A stretch of 64,000 bases of DNA, taken from the NCBI RefSeq assembly GCF_000373905.1, contig NZ_KB892705.1, positions 1,815,909 through 1,879,908 on the forward strand, written 5' to 3'. Origin of the DNA: Mycobacterium sp. 155. Lineage in GTDB: Bacteria; Actinomycetota; Actinomycetes; Mycobacteriales; Mycobacteriaceae. The translations under genes and the position numbers were made by a program. How positions within the stretch are numbered: the first letter of the stretch is position 1; the number at the start of each line of letters is the position of its first letter. Under the pieces are notes generated by a model, which did no database searches, was not told the origin of the DNA, and was given only the letters and a program-made list of their open reading frames with translations. Shown here in pieces: positions 44,944-52,831 of the stretch.

Positions 44944-45270
44944 ATGCGCCTGCCACAGCAGTTGCCTGGACCCAATGGCGACCATTGGGATTGGCAAATC
45001 CGTGCACGCTGTCGGGGTGTTGATTCATCAGTGTTTTTTGCCCCGGAGGGCGAGCGCGGTCGTGCCCGGTGGGCGCGTGAAAAACGCGCCAAAGAACTGT
45101 GCCGGGACTGTCCGGTACTTGCGCAGTGCCGCGCCCACGCGCTGACCATCGCTGAGCCATTCGGCGTATGGGGCGGGTTGTCGGAGACGGAACGGGCGCG
45201 CATGTTGACCAGAGGTAGGTATGGTCGCAGCGAACTCTCGCACTGCGTCAACTCTGGTAATGCACGTTGA
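44944..45270 (+). CDS. WhiB family iron-sulfur regulator, WhiB3-like
   Basis: The 108-residue protein has the four cluster-binding cysteines (Cys23, then LCRDCPVLAQC) and the G[VI]WGG loop as GVWGGLSETER. The N-terminus MRLPQQLPGPNGDHWDWQ and the DSSVFF...EGERGRARW segment match WhiB3 rather than other WhiB classes. WhiB proteins bind sigma factor region 4 and respond to NO and redox state. ATG 44944 follows TAGGAG. As the canonical whiB3 is normally elsewhere, this is probably an accessory paralogue. Confidence 0.9.
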   Translation: MRLPQQLPGPNGDHWDWQIRARCRGVDSSVFFAPEGERGRARWAREKRAKELCRDCPVLAQCRAHALTIAEPFGVWGGLSETERARMLTRGRYGRSELSHCVNSGNAR

Positions 45271-45479
45271 TCTGTCGATGATCCGTATGGGGTTCAGCGC
45301 CGGCTGAGGAGCCTGCGATACGCACCACCCCGGGGCACGTTGCGGTGTCCCGTCCCACAGCATGCGCCCGGCGGCCGCAGATGCACTGTGTCTCCGTATT
45401 CCGGGCTCACCCAAGGGTTTTCAACCCAGCAAACCCGCGTCGTCAGCTTTCGGGCCGCTGAGCCGAGTAGGGCTGACCG

Positions 45480-46124
45480 TTAGTTCATGTTCCAGGGGTC
45501 GCCGTAGGTGGTGACGCTGTCACCGGTGGAGGCGATCAGACGGGCGAACGGACGCAGCAGCACACCACCGGCGGCGCCAGTCACGGTGCCATGGGCGTTG
45601 GAGACCGCCACCCCGCCGGCCGGGCCCTTGACGTCCACCGAGAAGGTCGCGACCTCCTGGATACCCGGGCCGTTACCCAGGTCAGCCGAGATCGACACAC
45701 CGGGGAACAGGTTAGGCGTGATCACCTGCCCGAGTGGGTTGAAGCCGGCTGAGAGCGGGTTGATGTTGACGTCGTCGAGCAGGATGTTCGGGGTGGTGTA
45801 ACTGAAGTTGATGCCCACACCCAGGGACCACGGGAAGCCGATCTGATAGCCCAGTTCCAGCGTGCCCGCGAAGTCATCGGCACCGGGGCCCTCGACGTGG
45901 TACTTGGCCCGACCGGAATGGAACCACTCACGAGTCAGCCGGTTACGGTCCAGGGGAAACACCCCATTGAGGAAGGTGTCCCACTGCTGAACCGTCAAGG
46001 TCCGATCCTGGCCATCAACCAGACTCAGCTCATTATCCAGACCTGCATGCGCGGTCCCGGCGCCGGTGAATAGCGCTGCCATGGCGACGATCATCGCGAA
46101 CATCGTCCGAACTATCACTGTCAT
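45480..46124 (-). CDS. MspA family outer-membrane porin
   Basis: The 214-residue precursor has a 27-residue signal peptide ending GTAHA before the mature start GLDNELSLVDGQDRTLTVQQW. The mature part is nearly identical to M. smegmatis MspA, which forms an octameric pore in the mycomembrane for hydrophilic solutes. The C-terminus DSVTTYGDPWNMN is typical. The constriction loop differs: Asp-Asp is kept but the segment to VITPN is three residues longer (DDVNINPLSAGFNPLGQ). GGGAG precedes ATG 46124; ORF extension to 46322 is untranslated. Confidence 0.95.
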   Translation of the reverse strand: MTVIVRTMFAMIVAMAALFTGAGTAHAGLDNELSLVDGQDRTLTVQQWDTFLNGVFPLDRNRLTREWFHSGRAKYHVEGPGADDFAGTLELGYQIGFPWSLGVGINFSYTTPNILLDDVNINPLSAGFNPLGQVITPNLFPGVSISADLGNGPGIQEVATFSVDVKGPAGGVAVSNAHGTVTGAAGGVLLRPFARLIASTGDSVTTYGDPWNMN

Positions 46125-46420
46125 GGTCTCCCTGGCTCTGATATCGATATGGCGCACCACGACTGCGGCGAACCGGGTCAGAGTGTGACAACGCACCCCT
46201 AAGAAGACGCTGAACCCGCCTCTGGTCTGGATTGCCCACCGATGGAATGCAGTCTGGTTTGGCGCGCGCTCGCGAGGACTGTGCCCGGACAGCGGAGTTG
46301 ACCCAGATCGCAAAGTAGACAACAGGGTTCACGGAGGATAGATCAGTATCGTATAGCGGCTGGCTAGGTCCCGCGGCGCTGATCACCTACCAGCAGATCC
46401 CCTACCGAACCCGGTCTCCG

Positions 46421-47515
46421 TCAAGACAGCAAGTGAACGCTACGAATGCACGCGCCTGGGCCACGGGGCATCGTGACGCCTTGTGTCCCGGTCGGTTCCG
46501 ACAACAACGACCCGTGGCGCATTGTCATCGACTCGTTCACCCGGTCGCGATGAACGCCCTCATACCGTGCCAGCGAGGTTCGGCGACGGCCGGAAGTTCC
46601 TCTGCACCAACGATCAATGTGCAGCGCCGCCGTAGCTAGGCATACGGCCACCGCACCCAGTAGCGCACCGGCCACCACATCGCTCAACCAATGGACACCG
46701 AGGTAAATCCGGCTCAGTGCGACGAGGCAGACCGCGACCCCTCCGATGCCCGCCAGCAAGGGCTGCAAGATTCGGCTACGGCCGCCGATCATCACTGCGG
46801 CGATGCCGAACAGCGCCGCCGCCGCGGTGACGTGACCGGAGGGAAATGAGTAGCCCTGTTCAACGGTCTCTCGCAGTATCAGCGGCGGCCTGGGCCGGCC
46901 TACCAACAACTTGATCAGGGCTCCGGCCGCGGCTGCACCGCTAACGGTGCCAATGACGGTCAGCGCCGTCAGCGCCGATCGGCGCCGCCACCCGATCCCA
47001 GCAGCGACGACACCGGTGACCACGATCGTTGCCGCCGGGCCAAACAGACTCGTGATGCCCAGCATCACTATGTCCAGGACGGGGCTGCGGTGGGCGACGA
47101 TCCAATCGGTGACAACATAGTCGACGTCGGTGAGCCAGTCGTTGCGACCGACTTGGACCGCAATTGCGCAGAACGCCAGCACCAATCCCATGATCCGTAT
47201 CGTCGTCGCGCGCCACGGCGGTGTCCGATACCGGAAACTTGCCGCAACCATCACCCCCGCACAGAGCAGCGTGAACAGCGTGCTGGCCGCCGGCACGTTG
47301 TCCACGATCCATGTTTCGATCGCCGTCAGCACGGCGCGTTGGCTCTCGCGCACAATCCCAGTGTCGGCGCGAGCCGCTGAGCACACCCTGAACGGTGCGG
47401 CCACATGCGGGCGTCGCCCAGTCCCCCCAAGTACGGCCGCTGTGCTCAGCATCGGCGGTGTGGTGAACGGCCGGTGTTCCCCAGAGTCCTCGTCACCAGG
47501 CGATGGCAATGTCAT
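46421..47515 (-). CDS. PAP2 family membrane phosphatase
   Basis: The 364-codon frame has about six TM helices and all three PAP2 motifs: KLLVGRPRP, YSFPSGH and SRIYLGVHWLSD. Such enzymes remove phosphate from lipids such as undecaprenyl pyrophosphate or phosphatidic acid. The first 60 residues are Pro/Arg rich and the real start may be downstream (for example the GTG before LTAIETWIVDN). The C-terminal 70 residues after the last helix are polar and unlike the family. Confidence 0.85.
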   Translation of the reverse strand: MTLPSPGDEDSGEHRPFTTPPMLSTAAVLGGTGRRPHVAAPFRVCSAARADTGIVRESQRAVLTAIETWIVDNVPAASTLFTLLCAGVMVAASFRYRTPPWRATTIRIMGLVLAFCAIAVQVGRNDWLTDVDYVVTDWIVAHRSPVLDIVMLGITSLFGPAATIVVTGVVAAGIGWRRRSALTALTVIGTVSGAAAAGALIKLLVGRPRPPLILRETVEQGYSFPSGHVTAAAALFGIAAVMIGGRSRILQPLLAGIGGVAVCLVALSRIYLGVHWLSDVVAGALLGAVAVCLATAALHIDRWCRGTSGRRRTSLARYEGVHRDRVNESMTMRHGSLLSEPTGTQGVTMPRGPGACIRSVHLLS

Positions 47516-47625
47516 CGCTCTGCCACCCCTTCAGCGTGCCCTATGGCGCGCCAACGCCGGCCTAAGTCGCCATTCAGCGTCCTCTCAGGTACAGAGCCAT
47601 AGTGTGGCCACCGCCCAAGGTGCAC

Positions 47626-47644
47626 TAAAGGTTGCCTTACCTAA
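47626..47644. promoter_or_regulatory. IdeR (iron box) operator before FTR1 gene
   Basis: TAAAGGTTGCCTTACCTAA matches the mycobacterial iron box TWAGGTWAGSCTWACCTWA at 16 of 19 positions, with a perfect right half. It lies 14 bases before the GTG start chosen for the FTR1 gene, where bound Fe-IdeR would block transcription. The TTG at 47632 falls inside it and is therefore not a likely start. Confidence 0.7.
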
Positions 47645-47658
47645 TTCAAAGGAGCGTG

Positions 47659-48555
47659 GTGGTCGCCTACCTGGCAGACGGAAGCGTGTCGATCGCGGCA
47701 CAGTTGGTAGGCAGTGGCCTCATCGGGCTGCGGGAAGGCCTCGAAACCGGAATCGTCGTCATGATTCTGGTCGCTTTTCTCGTCAAGAGCGATCGGCGGG
47801 ATGCACTCAAGTGGGTGATGCTCGGCGTGAGTGCCGCCGTGGCTATGATCGCTGCGATATTCCTGGGGATTCACTACGGCACGTCGACGGTCACGGGGGT
47901 CGCGGCCGAGTTTGTCGCAGGCCTAGCGTCGTTGGTGGCCGTCGTCATCGTCACTTGGATGGTGCTGTGGATGCGGACCGCCTCCCGCACCATTTCGGGC
48001 GAACTCAAAGCCGGTATGGCGACCGCGGTCGCAGGTGGTCCCGTAGCGATCGTGAGCTTGTCATTCCTCGCGGTCGGCAGGGAAGGAGTCGAGACCGCAC
48101 TGTTGATGGTGGGCTACGCCGAAAATGCATCGGGCGATATCTGGCCGCTCCTGGGTCTCCTCATCGGAATCGCCGCGGCGGTGGCACTGACCATCCTGCT
48201 GTATGTCGGCGCGCTTCGGATCAATTTCGCGGCATTCTTCCGGGGCACGGCAATACTGCTGATTGTGGTGGCTGCCGGGATCCTCGGCTATGGCGTGCGG
48301 GCCCTGCAAACCGCCAATTGGCTCCCAGGTGCCAGCTCCACCGCCTTCGACATCTCCGGCTGGTTTGATCTGTCGAGCTGGTATGGCGCTGTGCTGCAAG
48401 GCATTTTCAATTTTCGACCAGACCCTACGGTGCTGCAATTCAGCGCATGGGTGGCCTACCTCGTGGTGGTCTTGGCGTTATTCCTCCGGCCACTGGAGAA
48501 GCGACAGCACCCACAAGCGGACACCACGACGAACGCTTCGACAGCACAACACTGA
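47659..48555 (+). CDS. FTR1 family iron permease
   Basis: The 298-residue membrane protein has seven TM helices and two REXXE motifs, LREGLETG and GREGVETAL, which carry iron through FTR1/EfeU permeases. EfeO and EfeB partners are absent nearby, so the oxidase or donor is unknown. GTG 47659 has AAAGGAG upstream (GTG 47656 alternative). The iron box upstream strongly suggests iron-repressed expression through IdeR. The next plus-strand gene encodes a His/Asp/Glu-rich tail that may serve it. Confidence 0.88.
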   Translation: MVAYLADGSVSIAAQLVGSGLIGLREGLETGIVVMILVAFLVKSDRRDALKWVMLGVSAAVAMIAAIFLGIHYGTSTVTGVAAEFVAGLASLVAVVIVTWMVLWMRTASRTISGELKAGMATAVAGGPVAIVSLSFLAVGREGVETALLMVGYAENASGDIWPLLGLLIGIAAAVALTILLYVGALRINFAAFFRGTAILLIVVAAGILGYGVRALQTANWLPGASSTAFDISGWFDLSSWYGAVLQGIFNFRPDPTVLQFSAWVAYLVVVLALFLRPLEKRQHPQADTTTNASTAQH

Positions 48556-48826
48556 CAACAATGCTCCGAGGCTACGGTCGCGAGCACAAGAATGAGAGCA
48601 CGACGACGACGGCGAGCGGCATCGAATCACCGGCCGAATACGCTGAATTGGCAGAACAGGTGCATTTACAGCTGTTCCGCCTGGTGCCAATACTATTCGC
48701 GTGACCCGCGGCCACACGCAGCGTCCCCGATGGTAGGTACGTGCGTGGAGCGCAGGCCTTGACCGCTGACGGTGGCGCCGTTGGTTCCTCAGCGTGGGTA
48801 CAGGTCGGTGCTGGCACGGTAAATAC

Positions 48827-49273
48827 GTGACCGATACCCCAGAACCTCTCGCTGCGGAAGAGCCGGCGTCCACGACGGACGGTGGCGCCGCCGATAAAAC
48901 CGCCGCCGCTACACGCCAACCTGTTTGGAGTCGACTGAACAGAATCAGTCGTGTTGCCGCGCTCATCCTCGGCGCGGTCGGTGCGGTGCTCGCCTCTGCG
49001 TTGATATTCGCTGCCGGAGTCTGGGTAGGTGTCGAGAATGCTGATCACGAAGGACATCACGACCAGACGGAAACATCGGAGTACAACATTGATGAACACG
49101 AGACATCGGACGAATCAGACGGCGGCACACGCAACGAGGGCGACCGGCAGAGCGATGACCGCTCGCACGATGAGGGCGAACACAATCAGGATCAGCCGCG
49201 GCACGAACAACATGAGGCCCCGTCCGCACCCCCAGGCGCCCCACAAGCACCTTCGCCTACTCCGCGGCAGTGA
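48827..49273 (+). CDS. Single-TM protein with His/Asp/Glu-rich tail
   Basis: The 148-residue protein has a polar N-terminus, one TM helix (VAALILGAVGAVLASALIFAAGVWVGV, split for length) and an extracytoplasmic tail of about 70 residues loaded with His, Asp, Glu and Gln (ADHEGHHDQ, RSHDEGEHNQD, RHEQHEA), ending in Pro/Ala. I recognise no family. The tail looks suited to loose metal binding. It lies downstream of the FTR1 permease and upstream of a sensor kinase. GTG 48827 is the first start giving a sensible N-terminus. Confidence 0.7.
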   Translation: MTDTPEPLAAEEPASTTDGGAADKTAAATRQPVWSRLNRISRVAALILGAVGAVLASALIFAAGVWVGVENADHEGHHDQTETSEYNIDEHETSDESDGGTRNEGDRQSDDRSHDEGEHNQDQPRHEQHEAPSAPPGAPQAPSPTPRQ

Positions 49274-49531
49274 AATCTACTACCAGCCAACCGATCATCC
49301 GTCCGTGATCCACGAAGACGGTCCACAACAGTCAGATTGGCCGTTCTCACAGCAGCGGGCGCCCGAGACGTATTGACCAACTCCCGCCTAGGGCATGAGG
49401 CCCGGCTCCTTTGGAGAGTCGTCGCCGCGTTTCTTCGCGACCGCGTTCGATGGGCTTGACGCCAAACCCCCCAATTTGCCCGATCATTGGATACCGCTCA
49501 ACAGCTGACCCCGGGCGGGCAGAATGAGCAG

Positions 49532-50938
49532 ATGGTGAGAAGCCGCACGTTGCTATTGGACGCGGTTCGTCGGCGGCGGGGTTTATGGGGCGGGATCGCC
49601 GTGCGGTCAGCTGTGGTCTCGGCGATGGTGGTGCTGGCCGGCCTGGTGGTTGTGGGGTCAGTCTCGGCAGTGCTGCTGTACCGGTTGATGTGCGCGGATG
49701 TCGATGACGCTGCCACTGCCCGGGCCCAGGCCGTTGCCGACGTTCTTCGCGAAGAACCGCCCGATGAGCTGGAATCCGTGCTGCTGGCGACCGATCAGCG
49801 AATCGTAGCCGTTCAGATCGCCGACCGTTCCGGCACAGTGGTGCGACGTTCGGACGCGGCACCAAAGGCTCCGCTTATTCCCTTGCAGGACAAGGACTCT
49901 CGTCGCGGCATCCTATCCCCAACCGATGACGATGTGCGAGTCAGCACGACAACCGTGTCTTCACCCGACGGAAGCCAGTACACGGTTCTGGTCGGCGGTG
50001 GCATCGAACCGATCGAATTGATGATGTCCACCGTTGCGCAGATGTTGGCGATCACCGCTCCAATCGTCTCGATCGTGGCCGCGGTGGTGACGTACCTGCT
50101 GGTGCGGCGTTCCTTGCGTTCAGTGGAGACGATTCGTTCCCGGGTTGCCGAGATCAGTACGTCCGATCTGGCAGAGCGGGTTCCCGTGCCGGGTAAGTCC
50201 GATGAGATATCGGCGCTCGCGGTGACGATGAACGAGATGCTGTCGCGAATCGAAGCCGGCCATTCTGCGCAGAGACGGTTTGTCGGTGATGCCTCCCACG
50301 AGCTGCGAAGCCCGTTGGCGACGGTTGTGTCCGCGCTTGAGATCGGGGTGACCCACCCCGAGGTGTTGGACCGCACGTTGGTGAAATCGGCGTTGCTACC
50401 CGAGGCGCGCCGCATGCAGTCGCTCGTCGAGGACCTTCTGTTGCTTGCGCGGGCCGATGAACACGGACTCCCGATGCGCCGCACGGAGGTGGATCTCGAC
50501 GATGTGGCCACAGCCGAGGTCCAGCGACTCAAACGCGAAACTCAACTCCGAATCGTGGCCGATTTGTCGGCGGTCAAAGTCCCCGCGGATGCTTACGGTG
50601 TGGTGCGAGTGCTGCGCAATCTGGCCGACAACGCCGCCCGGCATGCGAGCAGCGAAGTGCGCATCGTAGTGCGCGCCGACGGGGACAGCGCGTGGCTGCA
50701 GGTATGTGATGACGGCCCAGGCATCCCTGTGGAGCAGCGAGACAAGGTATTCGAGCGGTTTGTGCGCCTGGACGCTAACCGGTCCCGCCGGGGCGGAGGT
50801 ACCGGACTCGGCTTAGCGATTGTCGCCGAGATTGTTGCCGCCCATCATGGTGCGGTGGCTATCGATGATCGTGCGGGCGGTGGGACAGTGGTGACTGTTC
50901 AGTTACCACTGGCAAACTCGCCTGATTCGAGCCGGTAA
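49532..50938 (+). CDS. Two-component sensor histidine kinase
   Basis: The 468-residue kinase has TM1 near residues 20-50, an extracytoplasmic sensor of about 115 residues, TM2 near 170-190, HAMP, the phosphoacceptor box DASHELRSP (His256) and HATPase motifs NLADNAARH, DDGPGI and GGGTGLGLAI. It probably pairs with the two OmpR-type regulators downstream on the opposite strand; its 3' end overlaps the nearest by 40 bases tail to tail. The signal is unknown; neighbours suggest metal or envelope stress. Start ATG 49532 is provisional. Confidence 0.9.
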   Translation: MVRSRTLLLDAVRRRRGLWGGIAVRSAVVSAMVVLAGLVVVGSVSAVLLYRLMCADVDDAATARAQAVADVLREEPPDELESVLLATDQRIVAVQIADRSGTVVRRSDAAPKAPLIPLQDKDSRRGILSPTDDDVRVSTTTVSSPDGSQYTVLVGGGIEPIELMMSTVAQMLAITAPIVSIVAAVVTYLLVRRSLRSVETIRSRVAEISTSDLAERVPVPGKSDEISALAVTMNEMLSRIEAGHSAQRRFVGDASHELRSPLATVVSALEIGVTHPEVLDRTLVKSALLPEARRMQSLVEDLLLLARADEHGLPMRRTEVDLDDVATAEVQRLKRETQLRIVADLSAVKVPADAYGVVRVLRNLADNAARHASSEVRIVVRADGDSAWLQVCDDGPGIPVEQRDKVFERFVRLDANRSRRGGGTGLGLAIVAEIVAAHHGAVAIDDRAGGGTVVTVQLPLANSPDSSR

Positions 50939-51576
50939 CCCACGCCCCGCAGAGTACTAATCATGTGAGTGCCGAGCTTGCGCCGCAGATACCCCACATA
51001 CACTTCCACAACATTGTCGGGGCCGTCATAGTGTGTGTCCCAAACATTCTGCAGGATATCGACTTTCGTGACGACCGTGTCTTTGTTGCGTAAGAGGTAC
51101 TCCAGCAGACCATATTCGCGGGGTGTCAGCGACACCGACGTGCCAGCCCGCGTGACAACACGGCGCGCCGGATCGAGCGACACCTCACCGGCGGTGAGTA
51201 CCACGGGCCGTTCGGGCGCGCCGCGACGGACCAGGGCCCGCAGTCGGGCAGTGAGCACGATGAACGAGAACGGCTTGGTCAGATAATCGTCGGCGCCCAG
51301 ATCAAAAGCATCGGTTTGGTCATAGTCACCGTCCTTGGCGGTCAGCATCAGCACCGGTGTCCACGTCTGCGCCGAGCGCATCCTGCGCAATACCTCATAC
51401 CCGTTGAGACCCGGCAGCATGATATCGAGGACGATCACGTCGAAATGCCCATTGGTGGCGTGCCACAACCCATCAACACCAGTGGCTGCGGACTCCACGA
51501 CAAAACCTTCAGCCCGCAGGCCAGCCGTGATCGTCTCAGTCAAACTGGGCTCATCCTCGACAACCAGGACTCTCAC
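50899..51576 (-). CDS. OmpR/PhoB-type response regulator, copy A
   Basis: The 225-residue regulator has a receiver domain with Asp51 in VLDIMLPG and Lys in YLTKPF, and a C-terminal winged helix ending YVGYLRRKLG...TLRGVGYRLE. The 3' end overlaps the convergent kinase gene by 40 bases. GTG 51576 overlaps (GTGA) the stop of a 36-codon small ORF upstream, implying coupled translation. Paralogue of the gene at 51855. Confidence 0.93.
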   Translation of the reverse strand: MRVLVVEDEPSLTETITAGLRAEGFVVESAATGVDGLWHATNGHFDVIVLDIMLPGLNGYEVLRRMRSAQTWTPVLMLTAKDGDYDQTDAFDLGADDYLTKPFSFIVLTARLRALVRRGAPERPVVLTAGEVSLDPARRVVTRAGTSVSLTPREYGLLEYLLRNKDTVVTKVDILQNVWDTHYDGPDNVVEVYVGYLRRKLGTHMISTLRGVGYRLESGEFASGN

Positions 51577-51683
51577 GAGTGCAGTTTCTCACGGTACGGA
51601 CCTCCATACACCGGCTCCGCCACCGCCGCGAACGGCATGAGGGCACCGATGATCGGGGTCACCGCTTCTCGCTTGGCACTCAC
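51573..51683 (-). CDS. Small ORF (36 aa) coupled to response regulator A
   Basis: GTG 51683 opens VSAKREAVTPIIGALMPFAAV, then AEPVYGGPYREKLHS, ending in TGA that overlaps the regulator's GTG by 4 bases. An AAAGG sequence lies upstream at a loose spacing. It has one short hydrophobic segment. The coupling geometry and GC-rich third positions favour a real short cistron, but no homologue is known to me. Confidence 0.4.
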   Translation of the reverse strand: MSAKREAVTPIIGALMPFAAVAEPVYGGPYREKLHS

Positions 51684-51854
51684 GTCATCACACCTTTCCG
51701 CTGAAATCTGGTCTTCTCCGGGCGAATCGACCTCTGTTGGGCTACCACTCCCCCGGAATGCCCCAGGCTGGCACCTCTCAGCTGTGAAGACGCTGAGCGC
51801 CGGCCGGCTTCCTGCTATCGGTTTCGAGCACGTCAGCGGTGGAGTCGTGTCGGT

Positions 51855-52544
51855 TCAGGAGCTTGTCGTGAAAGTGCCAGAGTTGAGGCGATAGCCGACG
51901 CCGCGCAGCGTCTCGATGGTGTTGGTGCCGAACGGGATGTCGATCTTGCGACGCAGGTATCCGATGTAGATTTCGACGGTATTGTTGCGTGCGGTGCGCT
52001 CGGGAGTCCAGACACTCTGCAGGATATCGGCTTTGGTGACAGCCATATCCCGGTGGCGCATCAGAAATTCGAGCAGGCCGAACTCGCGTGCCGTTAGGTC
52101 GATGACTGTTGATCCGCGTTCGACTACCCTGCGAGCGGGATCTAATGACAGGGTGCCTGCGGTCAGCACCACCGGGCGCTCGGGCGCGCCCCGGCGGATC
52201 AGCGCATGCAGTCGTGCCACTAGAACGGCAAACGAGAACGGTTTCGTCAGATAGTCGTCGGCGCCCAAGTTGAAAGCCTTGACCTGTTCGCATTCAGCGT
52301 CTTTGGCGGTCAGCATGAGCACCGGTGTCCACACCTGCCGCGCCCGCATGTGTTGGAGAACTTCGTAGCCGCTCAGACGCGGCAGCATAACGTCGAGCAC
52401 GACCGCGTCGAACATATGCTCTGTTGCCTGGCGCAACCCGTCGTCACCAGTCGCGACGTGTACCACCGCGAACCCTTCAGCGCGCAAGCCCCTCACGAGG
52501 GTGCCGGCCAGGCGCAGTTCGTCCTCGACGACCAAGATGTTCAT
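51855..52544 (-). CDS. OmpR/PhoB-type response regulator, copy B
   Basis: The 229-residue regulator has receiver Asp51 (VLDVMLPR), KPFSFAVLVARL and the winged-helix ending IGYLRRKIDIPFGTNTIETLRGVGYRL. It is clearly paralogous to copy A, sharing RGAPERPVVLTAG, SLDPARRVV and TLRGVGYRL. It sits between the COG4705-like gene and copy A on the same strand. No second kinase is adjacent, so it may share the kinase at 49532. Confidence 0.93.
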   Translation of the reverse strand: MNILVVEDELRLAGTLVRGLRAEGFAVVHVATGDDGLRQATEHMFDAVVLDVMLPRLSGYEVLQHMRARQVWTPVLMLTAKDAECEQVKAFNLGADDYLTKPFSFAVLVARLHALIRRGAPERPVVLTAGTLSLDPARRVVERGSTVIDLTAREFGLLEFLMRHRDMAVTKADILQSVWTPERTARNNTVEIYIGYLRRKIDIPFGTNTIETLRGVGYRLNSGTFTTSS

Positions 52545-52831
52545 TCCATAGGCTCCCGGTCCAAGAGTGTGTCTCTATCTTGACGCAGGGATACGACGCA
52601 CACCAGAGTGGCAACCGCATGCTGTGAGCACGCTGAGTGTGCCAATCACACGGTGACTGAACCGAGAGATCCATGGCGACAGGTGATCAGACTCGTTGCG
52701 ACTCAGGTGATGTGAAAACGCCCGACACTGTAGATGATCGGCCTACCCACGACGAGATGTCGCGGTCGGTGTATCGCCCCGACCCCGTATGCCCGTGTTC
52801 CTCACGATCCGATCGTCACAGAGTGTCGGGC

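Noticed and set aside
46433..46639. Short plus-strand frame over the PAP2 3' end
   Set aside because: No motif or ribosome site; PAP2 motifs are on the other strand.
47632..47658. TTG 47632 as the FTR1 start
   Set aside because: It lies inside the IdeR box and has no ribosome site; GTG 47659 follows AAAGGAG.
48561..48704. 47-codon ORF after the FTR1 gene (MLRGYGREHKNES...)
   Set aside because: No ribosome site and mixed codon use; cannot be told from chance, though it starts 6 bases after the FTR1 stop.
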